The translations under genes and the position numbers were made by a program. Below are positions 36,598 to 45,539 of a stretch of 64,000 nt of DNA, piece after piece; position 1 is the first letter of the stretch; each line of letters starts with the position of its first letter. Under the pieces are notes generated by a model. That model ran no database searches. It was not told where the DNA came from and saw only the letters and a program-made list of their open reading frames with translations. Source of the stretch: OMIW01 sp044235645 (GTDB taxonomy: Bacteria > Bdellovibrionota_C > UBA2361 > OMIW01); the NCBI GenBank assembly GCA_044235645.1, contig JBIIHQ010000003.1, positions 1-64,000 of the forward strand. Reading direction: 5' to 3'.

Positions 36598-37206
36598 GTG
36601 AGCTTCATCGATCGCTTCATCTCCTTTACGTGCGACGTATCGCTCACTGATCGCGATGTGCACGAACGTGCCCGCCGAAAACTTCCCCGGCACGAGCGGG
36701 AGGACGCTCGTCAGTTTTACGCAAAGGTCGTAGCGGCGTGGTACCTCCACCGCCCCCTCCTGATGATAGCAGCAGAGCCGATTGACGAGGGGACTCCGCG
36801 GCTCTCGATAACAGCCCCCGAGGGCCATTACGAGCTGTGGGCCGATGTGGGAGAAGCATCCGCCCGCCGACTCCGGGCCGCGACTCGACTGCGACCGACC
36901 CCGGAGATATTTCAATTTTTTTACGATGATGATCACCTGGCTCCACTTCTGACGGCGTTGCGGGGAAGCACTGAAAACTGGGTTGACAAGATCCACTTCA
37001 TCAAACTCGACCCTGACCTTCTTGATCACCTCATCGAACACGAAGCGACCGTCCCGGGAACAACAAGCCAGCACTGGAGCTTTACGATGCCCGATGATCA
37101 AACTCTCTACCTCGCTGTTGATGGGGCATTTTTTGCATCGAGCATCACCGAAATATCTATCTGGGACGCGTTCCAAAAGAGTCTCAACGGTATCGATTTG
37201 AATTAA
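36598..37206 (+). CDS. YaeQ family protein
   Basis: The product of about 202 residues resembles YaeQ: a beta-rich start (FTCDVSLTDRDVHERARRKLPRHE), VVAAWYLHRPLLMIA, then PEGHYELWADVGEASARRLRAATR, matching the family's 'ELWIEVGxPDxxRLRKA' core. YaeQ proteins have a divergent PD-(D/E)XK nuclease fold but no proven activity. The start is unclear: GTG at 36598 is used, and a TTG at 36571 is open. It is followed by valS after 48 bases. Confidence 0.8.
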   Translation: MSFIDRFISFTCDVSLTDRDVHERARRKLPRHEREDARQFYAKVVAAWYLHRPLLMIAAEPIDEGTPRLSITAPEGHYELWADVGEASARRLRAATRLRPTPEIFQFFYDDDHLAPLLTALRGSTENWVDKIHFIKLDPDLLDHLIEHEATVPGTTSQHWSFTMPDDQTLYLAVDGAFFASSITEISIWDAFQKSLNGIDLN

Positions 37207-37254
37207 TTTCGCTGACCTATTCTCAAAAACCAACCTTGTAAAAGCCGCTGTCCT

Positions 37255-39969
37255 ATGGATTCCTCCTTTGAAAAATTCTTCGAACATCGCGACCGTGAAC
37301 CCGCCATTTATGCGCAGTGGGAAGAGGCAAACGTGTTTTCTCCTGAGAGCGGTCGCGATCAATCGCTTCCCCTCTTCTCCGATTGCCTTCCCCCACCGAA
37401 TGCCAACGGCGAGCTTCATTTAGGACATTCGTTCGGCTACACCGTGATGGATGCGCTTGCGCGGTTTTATCGGCTGCGAGGCCACCCCGTCCTCCTAGTA
37501 CCGGGGAAAGATCACGCAGGCATCCAGACCCAATGGGTTTTTGAAGCACGGCTGCGAAACGAGGGGGGTGAACCCTCATCGGCTCCTCGTGAAAAGCTCT
37601 TTGAAGAGTGCTATAAATTCTGCACCGATCGAGCGCATTACATGCAAAACCAGGAGAAAGCCCTCGGACTCTCAGCCGATTGGTCCAAGGAACTCTTCAC
37701 CCTCGATCACCGACTCTCCGATATCATCTACGACACCTTCATCAAGATGTATCACGATGGGCTCATTTATCGTGGCACAAGGATAATAAACTGGTCGGTG
37801 CTCGCACAGACCGGCATCTCCGATGTCGAGGTTGAGTATGTTGAGAGGAAAGGAACCCTCTGGACGATCTTCTACCCATTCCCAGGTGTTGACATCACCA
37901 CCCTTCCCGAGGGAGCCGAACCGGTCAGCGGAGAGCACGGCCTCGCCATAGCCACCACCCGTCCTGAGACGATGCTCGGCGATGTCGCTCTCGCGGTCCA
38001 TCCCGAAGATGCACGCTATCAATCCCTCATCGGTAGAGAGATTCAGCTCCCCCTCACCTCCCGCACCATTTCGATCATCGCTGATAGCCGGGTCGATAAA
38101 GATTTTGGGACCGGTGTGGTGAAGATCACCCCCGCACACGATTTCCTCGACTATGAAATCGGCGCAACCCACCACCTTCCCGCGGTCCAGGTGATCGGAA
38201 AGGATGGTCGCATGACCAACGAGGCGGGCGCCCCGTTTATCGGCCTTTCGACGCAAGAGTGTCGACAACGGGTGCTTGAGCAGCTTGAATCGCTGAAACT
38301 CCTCCGCAAAATAACCCCCATAACCCACAAGGTACCGATCGGTGAGAGGAGCAAAGATGTCATTGAGCCACTCCTCTCCGAGCAGTGGTTTCTTGCGGTC
38401 GACAAGCCGGGACACAGCATCAGGGAGCGAGCTCTCTCGTTTCTCCGTGAAGGTAAAGTTCGTGTGTATCCCGCCCGGATGAGCACTTTGTTTGAGCAGT
38501 GGCTCGAGAAACTTCGCGACTGGAATATCTCTCGCCAGCTCTGGTGGGGGCACCGACTCCCCGTCTGGTATCGAACCGGCACGAATCGCTCCGAGATCCA
38601 CGTGGGGAAGACGGCTCCCGAACCAATAGGGTGGGAGCAAGAGACTGACACCTTCGACACCTGGTTCTCATCGGGGCAGTGGGCGTTCTCAACCCTTGCG
38701 ACTCACGGGATGCTCGATCTCGATTCCCCCCGAGAATCATCGGTATTTCCGTCTCACACGATGGTGATGGGGCGCGACATCCTCTTTTTCTGGGCGTGTC
38801 GGATGTTGCTGCTAACCGCCTATCGATTAGATAACATTCCCTGGCAAAACATTTACTTTCACGGACTCATCCTTGATGAGAAGGGTCAGAAGATGTCCAA
38901 ATCGAAGGGGAACGGTATAAACCCAATAGATGCTCTCGAACAGCACGGCGCCGATGCGCTTCGACTTGCGCTCCTCATCGGGACCGCGCAAGGGCAAGAT
39001 ATTCCCTTCTCACTCCGAAAAGTTGAGGGATACGCCAAGTTTACTAATAAACTGTGGAACGCAGCGAAGCTTATTAGCACCAAGCTCGCCGATATTCCCG
39101 AATCGGACCCCGCATACCGCTGCCCTTACGACCTTGCGCTTTCGCGGTGGATAGTTGAACGGCTCCATCGCACCCATGCGGAGGTGACGAAGCGCTTTCT
39201 CGATTATGAAATCCCCCTTGCATGTGACGAACTTTACAGTTTCACGTGGTTTACCTTCTGCGATTGGTACCTCGAAGGGATGAAGCTTCTGATCGAGCAG
39301 GGGACCGCCTCGCATCGAGAAGAGGTCGCGTATGTCGCGCGTACCACCCTCCGCGCGGTTCTCACCATGTTTCATCCGGTGGCTCCCTTTGTGACCGAGG
39401 AGATTTACCAGAAACTGTTCGCCGATCGTGGGGAAGCAGCGAGGAGCGGAGGTGCTTCCGAAGCGGGACCTCATCGTGCCGACCTTCTCGCGCTGGCCCC
39501 ATGGGATCGCCTCCCGGAGGCTCCCACCTCATCGGGGGATTCTGAGATCGCGGAGTGTATCGAGGTAGTCGAGACGATCCGTGCCATCAAAGCGGCCCTT
39601 CGTATCCCCCATCAGGTGATCGATGTTTCTTTAGAGCGGGCATTGACGGATGAGCAACGGATCCTTATCAGTGGGCTCGCCCGGGTCAATTTTGTCGAGC
39701 GTCAAGCGATCCCGTCCGAGCGGGCGCTCTGTAAACCTTACTCAAAGGGCGAAATAGTCTGTAACGTGGAGAACAAAGAGTTGTATCGGGCGCAGCTCGA
39801 AAAGGATCTCGCCGCTGCGGAGACCCTCGTCATACAGCTTGAGAAAAAGCTCTCAGGAGGCTTTGCATCGCACGCCGACCCAGTACTTGTCGCTAAAGAG
39901 CGGGAACGGCTCGCCGATTCGGAGCGGATGATCGCTAGCCTGCGTTCGGAGCTGATCGGTTCCAATTAG
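37255..39969 (+). CDS. valS: Valyl-tRNA synthetase
   Basis: It charges tRNA-Val with valine. The product of 904 residues has HLGHS (55-59), the editing domain with TTRPETMLGDVALAVHPEDARY, DTWFSSGQWAFSTLATHG, KMSKSKGN (546-553), a C-terminal tRNA-binding helical domain and a coiled-coil tail (ELYRAQLEKDLAAAETLVIQLEKKL...). This is standard for ValRS. The RsmI-like gene begins only 16 bases after its stop. Confidence 0.97.
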   Translation: MDSSFEKFFEHRDREPAIYAQWEEANVFSPESGRDQSLPLFSDCLPPPNANGELHLGHSFGYTVMDALARFYRLRGHPVLLVPGKDHAGIQTQWVFEARLRNEGGEPSSAPREKLFEECYKFCTDRAHYMQNQEKALGLSADWSKELFTLDHRLSDIIYDTFIKMYHDGLIYRGTRIINWSVLAQTGISDVEVEYVERKGTLWTIFYPFPGVDITTLPEGAEPVSGEHGLAIATTRPETMLGDVALAVHPEDARYQSLIGREIQLPLTSRTISIIADSRVDKDFGTGVVKITPAHDFLDYEIGATHHLPAVQVIGKDGRMTNEAGAPFIGLSTQECRQRVLEQLESLKLLRKITPITHKVPIGERSKDVIEPLLSEQWFLAVDKPGHSIRERALSFLREGKVRVYPARMSTLFEQWLEKLRDWNISRQLWWGHRLPVWYRTGTNRSEIHVGKTAPEPIGWEQETDTFDTWFSSGQWAFSTLATHGMLDLDSPRESSVFPSHTMVMGRDILFFWACRMLLLTAYRLDNIPWQNIYFHGLILDEKGQKMSKSKGNGINPIDALEQHGADALRLALLIGTAQGQDIPFSLRKVEGYAKFTNKLWNAAKLISTKLADIPESDPAYRCPYDLALSRWIVERLHRTHAEVTKRFLDYEIPLACDELYSFTWFTFCDWYLEGMKLLIEQGTASHREEVAYVARTTLRAVLTMFHPVAPFVTEEIYQKLFADRGEAARSGGASEAGPHRADLLALAPWDRLPEAPTSSGDSEIAECIEVVETIRAIKAALRIPHQVIDVSLERALTDEQRILISGLARVNFVERQAIPSERALCKPYSKGEIVCNVENKELYRAQLEKDLAAAETLVIQLEKKLSGGFASHADPVLVAKERERLADSERMIASLRSELIGSN

Positions 39970-39985
39970 CAAGGTGCTCCCCTCG

Positions 39986-40705
39986 ATGGATACCGAGCCC
40001 ACCCTTTTTCTGATTCCTACCCCGCTCGCTCCGGGAGAAGCTTCGTGGCTCGGCACTGTCGAGCGGGCGTCACTTGCGCCGCTAACTGTCTATCTCGTGG
40101 AGAACGAACGAACCGCGCGCCGATTTATCGGTTCGCTCGGCTTTCCCCGTCCCGTCTCTGCGTTATCATTTATTCGGTTCGACAAAGACGCGAGCCTTTC
40201 GGATGCTCGACAGATCCTTGCCTCGCTTCCTCCCGAGAGTTCAGCTGGAGTCCTATCGGAGGCGGGGGCCCCCTGTATCGCCGACCCCGGTGCGCTCCTC
40301 GTCCGTGCCGCACACGAGCGGGGAATGAAGGTTCGCCCCCTCATCGGGCCAAGCGCGATAATGCTCGCGCTGATGGCCTCTGGTCTCAATGGACAGCGAT
40401 TTACCTTCCACGGATATCCCCCCGTCGAAGAGGGGGCGTGCCAAAAGTGGATCAAAACAATCGAAGAAACATCTCGTGGCCAAAACGCGACCCAGCTTTG
40501 GATAGAAACCCCGTACCGAACCCGCCGAATGGCGGCGATTCTCACTGCGACTATCGCGGACGACACCCTTATATCGATCGCTCAGGATATCGGGGGTCCT
40601 CATGAGTCGATTCAAACTTTACGGGGCAGCCACCGCCACACCCTCTCCCCCCTGCATCCCAAGGCCCCCGCCGTTTTTGGATTGCTCCGAGGAACGTGGG
40701 ATTAG
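39986..40705 (+). CDS. RsmI-like SAM-dependent (tetrapyrrole methylase fold) methyltransferase
   Basis: The ATG at 39986 with AAGG upstream gives about 239 residues; a GTG at 39974 is also possible. FLIPTPL at the N-terminus, AGVLSEAGAPCIADPGALLVRAAHE, VRPLIGPSAIMLALMASGLNGQRFTFHGYPP and ETPYRTRRMAAIL match RsmI-type enzymes, which 2'-O-methylate C1402 of 16S rRNA. The canonical N-terminal GTLYVVATPIGNL is altered (TLFLIPTPLAPGE), so this is a divergent member and its substrate may differ. Confidence 0.82.
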   Translation: MDTEPTLFLIPTPLAPGEASWLGTVERASLAPLTVYLVENERTARRFIGSLGFPRPVSALSFIRFDKDASLSDARQILASLPPESSAGVLSEAGAPCIADPGALLVRAAHERGMKVRPLIGPSAIMLALMASGLNGQRFTFHGYPPVEEGACQKWIKTIEETSRGQNATQLWIETPYRTRRMAAILTATIADDTLISIAQDIGGPHESIQTLRGSHRHTLSPLHPKAPAVFGLLRGTWD

Positions 40706-40805
40706 CGACTCTCTGTCGACCCATTTTTGGTTTTTTTTGGTCGAATCAGGTATCCTTCGACTAATTCGTCAACAGTCGCCATCGATTTGTCATCCCCTTT
40801 TTTTC

Positions 40806-42254
40806 ATGTCCCCCACCTCCGATACCGTAGCTTTCATGAGCGATCAAGCGGAAACCGACGCTGTCAGCCCGGACTCCATCGCTTCGCTACCGGTGTATCA
40901 CATCGCCTCGTATCGCACCGCATCGGGGTCCCGACCATTTGGTCCCCTTCTTTCATACGCTGCAACCCTATCGTGCGGCCCTCTCTGGTATCTTCAGAAC
41001 CGGGATAGCTCCCGCGAGATTCTCGCCGTTGGTGCCATCGCGACCTTCCGGGCTGACTCCCTTGTCGACTTTCATCGTCGCTATCCTTGGCTGATGCCCA
41101 GTCTGCGGACACACCCCGCGGCGGAGTTCCTGATGCTCGTAGGAGGAACCTCGTTTGATGGAGAAGCTCCTGGTTCTTCATGGCCTGGCTTCAGCGCGGT
41201 TCACTTTATCCTCCCTCGCGAACTTCACCTCCGTCGCGGCGCCATCGTCGATGTGTATCAGTTCGGAGATTATACCGGGGAGCATACTCTCAAATCCGCC
41301 AATAGGACGGGAATGATCGCAATGGGAACCAGAGAGACTCCCACACCGGCCCCTCTTGCCACCTCGTGGGTCTCTTCACAACCCACCTTTGCTGAGTGGG
41401 CGAAAACTCTCGACGTCGCCCTTGCCGCAATTGAGCGGGGTGAGCTCGATAAGGTGGTACTCGCGCGACGAGCGGTAGCTTCTCTTAGCACCGCAATTCA
41501 TCCTGCCCTCCTCCTTCAGCGACTCCTCGCCTCACCACAACCAGTTGCGCCCTACTTTTTTGCCCCCGGCTGCACATTGCGTCAAACATTTCTCGGCGCG
41601 ACTCCAGAGCTTCTTTTCGCCCTTACCCCCGGCGTTGACAGCCCCACTGAGAAATCTCCTCACCTCGATCGCCCGCAGCCCGTGGCACCTTCGTTCACCA
41701 TCCTCGATAGTGAAGCGCTTGCCGGGACCCTTTCACGACTCCCCGGCATGGCGACTCAAAGCGGACAGCTCCCCAACCTCACCACCGGATGCGAGAAGGA
41801 ACGGGCCGAACATCAGTTCGTCGTCACTTCTATCCTCGAAAAACTACGAGCCATCGCCACAACGATCGACGCCCCTCAGGAGCCTCAGACCACTACGTTG
41901 CACGACCTTCATCACCTGATAACCCCGATTCGAGCCCACCTCTCCACGTCCCCATCTCCTCTCGATATCATAGCGCGCCTCCACCCCACCCCCGCCGTTG
42001 GTGGCACCCCGCCAGAGGCTGCGCGCTCCTTTATCCGCGATCATGAATCCTTTGAAAGAGGCTGGTACGCCGGAACGATTGGGTATATTACAAACGAGCG
42101 TTCTGAGTTTTACGTGAGCCTTCGCTCAGCCTTGCTCATCGAAGATGAACTCACCGCTTACGTCGGCGCTGGCATAGTCAAGGGCTCGACGGCGGCGCAG
42201 GAATGGCGAGAGCTGGATTTAAAGCAGCAACGACTTGTCGCAAGTGTGGCGTGA
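40806..42254 (+). CDS. menF: Isochorismate synthase
   Basis: It converts chorismate to isochorismate, entering menaquinone synthesis. The ATG at 40806 gives about 482 residues; the ATG at 40836 is also possible, and neither has a Shine-Dalgarno. The C-terminal chorismate-binding domain is clear: GELDKVVLARRAVA, a degenerate middle, HPTPAVGGTPPEAA, GWYAGTIGYI and YVGAGIVKGSTAAQEWRELDLK. The segment from about residue 280 to 340 contains low-complexity Pro/Thr, longer than usual. menD follows after 83 bases. Confidence 0.9.
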   Translation: MSPTSDTVAFMSDQAETDAVSPDSIASLPVYHIASYRTASGSRPFGPLLSYAATLSCGPLWYLQNRDSSREILAVGAIATFRADSLVDFHRRYPWLMPSLRTHPAAEFLMLVGGTSFDGEAPGSSWPGFSAVHFILPRELHLRRGAIVDVYQFGDYTGEHTLKSANRTGMIAMGTRETPTPAPLATSWVSSQPTFAEWAKTLDVALAAIERGELDKVVLARRAVASLSTAIHPALLLQRLLASPQPVAPYFFAPGCTLRQTFLGATPELLFALTPGVDSPTEKSPHLDRPQPVAPSFTILDSEALAGTLSRLPGMATQSGQLPNLTTGCEKERAEHQFVVTSILEKLRAIATTIDAPQEPQTTTLHDLHHLITPIRAHLSTSPSPLDIIARLHPTPAVGGTPPEAARSFIRDHESFERGWYAGTIGYITNERSEFYVSLRSALLIEDELTAYVGAGIVKGSTAAQEWRELDLKQQRLVASVA

Positions 42255-42337
42255 TGAGTAGTGGGGGTATTTTTCCTGAAACGCCCTCCGCCAGAACCAA
42301 TCGAAAAAAGTGCGCCCGTCGTCATCGAGAAGAAAAC

Positions 42338-44215
42338 ATGACCACCTTCCTCGGCTACAACCATCTCATCGCCACCCTCATAATCGAAGAGCTGCACCGA
42401 TTGGGGGTACGCACGTTTGTGCTATCCCCCGGTTCTCGGTCGACTCCCCTCGCGAAGGCGCTCGAGCATTATCACGATCATGCGATTGTCCATATCGACG
42501 AACGGGCAGCGGGATTTTTTGGGTGGGGTGCGGCGCTCGGGACCGGGGTCCCTGCGGTCCTGATCTGCACGTCAGGAACAGCGATCGCCCACTACCTTCC
42601 AGCAGTCATCGAAGCATCGCAGTCGGCGGTGCCCTTGATCGTGCTCTCAGCGGATCGCCCGACCGAACTGATCGATACCGGTGCTAATCAGACAATTCGT
42701 CATCGCGGGATATTCTCTCACTACATCCGGTATGACGCCGCAATCGAGGCTCCCTCGTCGACGACATCCACTCCTCTGGTTATACGGCTCATCGATGAGG
42801 TGTACGCGCGTTCTCTTGGCCCCCTGCCCGGCCCGGTGCACCTTAACGTCGCATTCCGGCTTCCTCTTCTTGAGCCCAACAACACCGTGGCTCTACCACA
42901 CGAGCTCGCTGCGTGGTACGCCTCGCAACAGCCACTGTGTGTAACAACCTACGGAGGAATAACGAAGGGAATAACTCCCGACCCAACACGTGCGTGGGCA
43001 GAATCGCCCACCTCTCCCCTCCTTGCCCGCATCGAAGCCGAGATACGGAGTTCACATCGCGGCGTGATCGTCGTTGCAGGATACCACCCCCGCAACGGTG
43101 CTCCGGCAGTGAATCCAGCCTCCTCGATATGCGAACTCGCTGAGCTCCTCGGGTGGCCGATTGTGGCTGATGTCACATCGCAAGTGCGGATCGGAGGGGA
43201 GAGTTCCATGGAACGTACCTCGATCTTTCGGGAAGCAAGCATCCTCTACGAACTCCCCACTGCTCGCGAACAGCTTGCACCCGATCTTATTATCCATATC
43301 GGCACTCAGCCGGTAGCAAGCTCGCTCCTCCAGCTCCTCTCGCGGTGCCCCTCGGTCATTCACCTTGCTCACCATTCGCTTCGGTCTGATTCGGTCGGAA
43401 ATAACATCACATCAGCTCCGCTGCACCCCGCAGAACTAGTAGGTTATTTACGCGGTCGACTAAGACCCAATGCCGAATCACCCGATATTCCTCCAATTGT
43501 ACCATCAGATCTCACCGCCGTTTATCGGCGCATTCACGAGATATGCCGGGCATCTTACCCCCTATTTGCAGTTGCATACGACAATTCAGAGGGCGCCTTT
43601 ATCGAGACTATCCTTGCGGAGATGCCTACCGACTGGCAATTATACCTCGCCAACAGCCTCCCAATCCGTCTCGCAGATTGCTCGCTTCATCACCTCGCGG
43701 TCGAACCCTCTCCGAAGCAACCTGTGTCTGTGCGACCCACCTCCATCGGCTATCACAGAGGCGCAAGTGGCATAGATGGCACCATCGCTGCCGCGAGTGG
43801 ATTCGCTCACGCGACCGGAACCCCAACCGTTGCTATCGTCGGTGATCTTGCGACCCTTCACGATTGCACCTCGCTTCTTCTTGCCCGCCGTTCCCGTGCG
43901 CCCGTTATCACCATCATCATCAACAACGGTGGAGGAGGGATCTTCTCTACTCTTCCAAACCTCGCTGATCAGGCCGGTTTTAGAGATTTTTTCCTTACCC
44001 CTCAATCAGTCAACTTTGCGGGAGCTGCACTTCTTGCTGGGGTGCCATATCACCACGTTACCGATACAGTCGCTCTGCGAGACGTGTTCGCACGAACCGT
44101 TGCTGAAAAATGCCCCGTCGTTATTGAGGTCACTGTTGGATGGGAACATACCCAACCATCCCTCGTGGCACGTCGTGCCGTGATGGAAGAGGCATTCGCA
44201 CAGGTGTCAATCTAA
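42338..44215 (+). CDS. menD: 2-succinyl-5-enolpyruvyl-6-hydroxy-3-cyclohexene-1-carboxylate synthase
   Basis: This thiamine-diphosphate enzyme condenses isochorismate and 2-oxoglutarate. From the ATG at 42338 it has 625 residues. Visible are FVLSPGSRSTPLAKAL, HIDERAAGFFGWGAALGTGVPAVLICTSGTAIAHYLPA, SADRPTELIDTGANQTIRH, and the diphosphate-binding IVGDLATLHDCTSLLL...INNGGGGIF. All are typical of MenD. It sits between menF and menH in the same operon. Confidence 0.95.
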   Translation: MTTFLGYNHLIATLIIEELHRLGVRTFVLSPGSRSTPLAKALEHYHDHAIVHIDERAAGFFGWGAALGTGVPAVLICTSGTAIAHYLPAVIEASQSAVPLIVLSADRPTELIDTGANQTIRHRGIFSHYIRYDAAIEAPSSTTSTPLVIRLIDEVYARSLGPLPGPVHLNVAFRLPLLEPNNTVALPHELAAWYASQQPLCVTTYGGITKGITPDPTRAWAESPTSPLLARIEAEIRSSHRGVIVVAGYHPRNGAPAVNPASSICELAELLGWPIVADVTSQVRIGGESSMERTSIFREASILYELPTAREQLAPDLIIHIGTQPVASSLLQLLSRCPSVIHLAHHSLRSDSVGNNITSAPLHPAELVGYLRGRLRPNAESPDIPPIVPSDLTAVYRRIHEICRASYPLFAVAYDNSEGAFIETILAEMPTDWQLYLANSLPIRLADCSLHHLAVEPSPKQPVSVRPTSIGYHRGASGIDGTIAAASGFAHATGTPTVAIVGDLATLHDCTSLLLARRSRAPVITIIINNGGGGIFSTLPNLADQAGFRDFFLTPQSVNFAGAALLAGVPYHHVTDTVALRDVFARTVAEKCPVVIEVTVGWEHTQPSLVARRAVMEEAFAQVSI

Positions 44216-44224
44216 CCACTCCAT

Positions 44225-45067
44225 ATGGTCAACTCCCTTGCCTTTCAGACCATTCTTGCTGCCCCCACTCTTGCTCCAGCGCCCCCCCTTCTCCTTATCC
44301 ACGGATGGCTCGGATCGGCACACGACTGGCGCCCAATTATCGACTGCCTTTCTTCGGTTAATCATTCACTCCAGCGCCATGTTGTTGCCGTCGATCTCCC
44401 CGGTCATGGTGAATCCCCCCCCTGGGATGATGGCACGCTCACCTTTTCATCGCTTTGCGACTCGCTCGCGTCTCTCATAATCGAGCAATTTACCGCAACT
44501 CCACCAATAATTGTCGGATACTCACTCGGCGGACGGCTCGCGCTTCAACTCGCGCGTCGGCATCCGAAATTACTCCACTCCCTCGTCATGATCGCGGCAC
44601 ACCCCGGATTGCCGAGCGATAGCGAGACAAAAACCGCATCATCATCGCGGGCAGAGCGGTTTGCGCTCGACCTCGCCCGAGCGCACGAAGTGACCACCAC
44701 CCCGTGGCCGGTGTTCATCGAGCGCTGGTACGATCTTGGCATCTTCGCCTCACTGCGAGCTCACCCCGTCATCCGCGATCAGATCATCACTCAACGACTT
44801 GCCCATCCGCCTACCGCACCGGCTCCTCTTCTCACCGCCCTCAGTGTCGCCCACCAACCCCCTCCTCCTCGAACGGTCGCAACCCCCACCCATCAGATTG
44901 TCGGCTCGCTCGACCCAGCCTACCACCACCTCGCTCACGGAGCCCCATGGATGAAGGCCGCCACTCACCATCGCATAACCGTGATCGAGGGTGTGGGGCA
45001 TGCGGTGGTGTACGAGGCAGCGCGAGAGGTAGCTGCGTTACTAATCGGTGGTGGAGGTGTTCGATGA
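44225..45067 (+). CDS. menH: Alpha/beta hydrolase, likely MenH (SHCHC synthase)
   Basis: The product of 280 residues shows the alpha/beta hydrolase fold: oxyanion motif LLLIHGWLGSAHDW, nucleophile GYSLGGRLAL, Asp in IVGSLDPAYH and His in GVGHAVVYEAA. It starts 9 bases after menD, which favours the MenH role (elimination of pyruvate to give SHCHC) over a generic hydrolase. GGTGGTGGAGGTG at its 3' end forms the Shine-Dalgarno of the next small ORF. Confidence 0.87.
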   Translation: MVNSLAFQTILAAPTLAPAPPLLLIHGWLGSAHDWRPIIDCLSSVNHSLQRHVVAVDLPGHGESPPWDDGTLTFSSLCDSLASLIIEQFTATPPIIVGYSLGGRLALQLARRHPKLLHSLVMIAAHPGLPSDSETKTASSSRAERFALDLARAHEVTTTPWPVFIERWYDLGIFASLRAHPVIRDQIITQRLAHPPTAPAPLLTALSVAHQPPPPRTVATPTHQIVGSLDPAYHHLAHGAPWMKAATHHRITVIEGVGHAVVYEAAREVAALLIGGGGVR

Positions 45068-45192
45068 AAATCCAACAAGTAACGAAAGTGCACTCCGCGA
45101 TTCTGCACCACAGGTATCGCTCCTCAGAGCGATTTCAGTCGGGCCGCCACCAGACTCGGAGCAAAGTTGACCGCAAGGGGTTTACTGGCTAG
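45064..45192 (+). CDS. Small basic peptide translationally coupled to menH
   Basis: ATG at 45064 overlaps the menH stop (ATGA) and is preceded by GGAGGTGTTCG, a strong ribosome-binding site. The peptide of 42 residues is very basic (MKIQQVTKVHSAILHHRY...SKVDRKGFTG), with many Arg, Lys and His and no hydrophobic stretch. I recognise no family. It may be a real small protein or a leader for the next gene. Confidence 0.45.
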   Translation: MKIQQVTKVHSAILHHRYRSSERFQSGRHQTRSKVDRKGFTG

Positions 45193-45214
45193 AGTCATCG
45201 AGACGTGCAGGTTA

Positions 45215-45475
45215 ATGATGACGGATTCAATTTCAGGGAAGGTCACAGAAATACGCAGGGACCTCATCTCCTTGAGGTTCGGGGCCATTACGCTGAAACT
45301 TAAGGTTAACAGGAATCTCTTGGCGGGCATATCCGTTGGAGACACCGTGGACATCCTCAGCACCGATGATTCTGGCGTCGTGCAGAAAGTTACAGTTGCG
45401 ACGGGCGTTAAAAAGGGCCCTCCCTCGCCCTCAATAATCGGTCGAGTAGCTACCGATCTCCGCAAGACAGAGTGA
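45215..45475 (+). CDS. Small beta-rich hypothetical protein
   Basis: The ATG at 45215 gives 86 residues: DSISGKVTEIRRDLISLRFGAITLKLKVNRN, LLAGISVGDTVDILSTDDSGVVQKVTVATG. The alternation of hydrophobic and charged residues suggests a small beta-barrel (OB or S1-like). A rho-independent terminator 15 bases after its stop supports its reality and marks the end of the menF-menD-menH transcript. No family assigned. Confidence 0.6.
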   Translation: MMTDSISGKVTEIRRDLISLRFGAITLKLKVNRNLLAGISVGDTVDILSTDDSGVVQKVTVATGVKKGPPSPSIIGRVATDLRKTE

Positions 45476-45489
45476 CCTTTGCTCTTTTC

Positions 45490-45518
45490 GGAGGAGCTCC
45501 CCCGGAGCTCTTCCTTTT
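45490..45518 (+). terminator. Rho-independent terminator of the men operon
   Basis: Stem GGAGGAGCTCC (45490-45500) pairs with GGAGCTCTTCC (45504-45514), 11 bp with one G-U pair and loop CCC, followed by TTTTCT. Confidence 0.8.
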
Positions 45519-45539
45519 CTCATCAACCAGCAGCAGTAC

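Noticed and set aside
36586..37419. Minus-strand open frame opposite the YaeQ-like gene and the valS start
   Set aside because: It is a shadow of the plus-strand genes, crosses two of them and shows no conserved motif.
37672..38640. Long minus-strand open frame opposite valS
   Set aside because: It is antisense to a highly conserved ValRS region and has no family features or ribosome-binding site.
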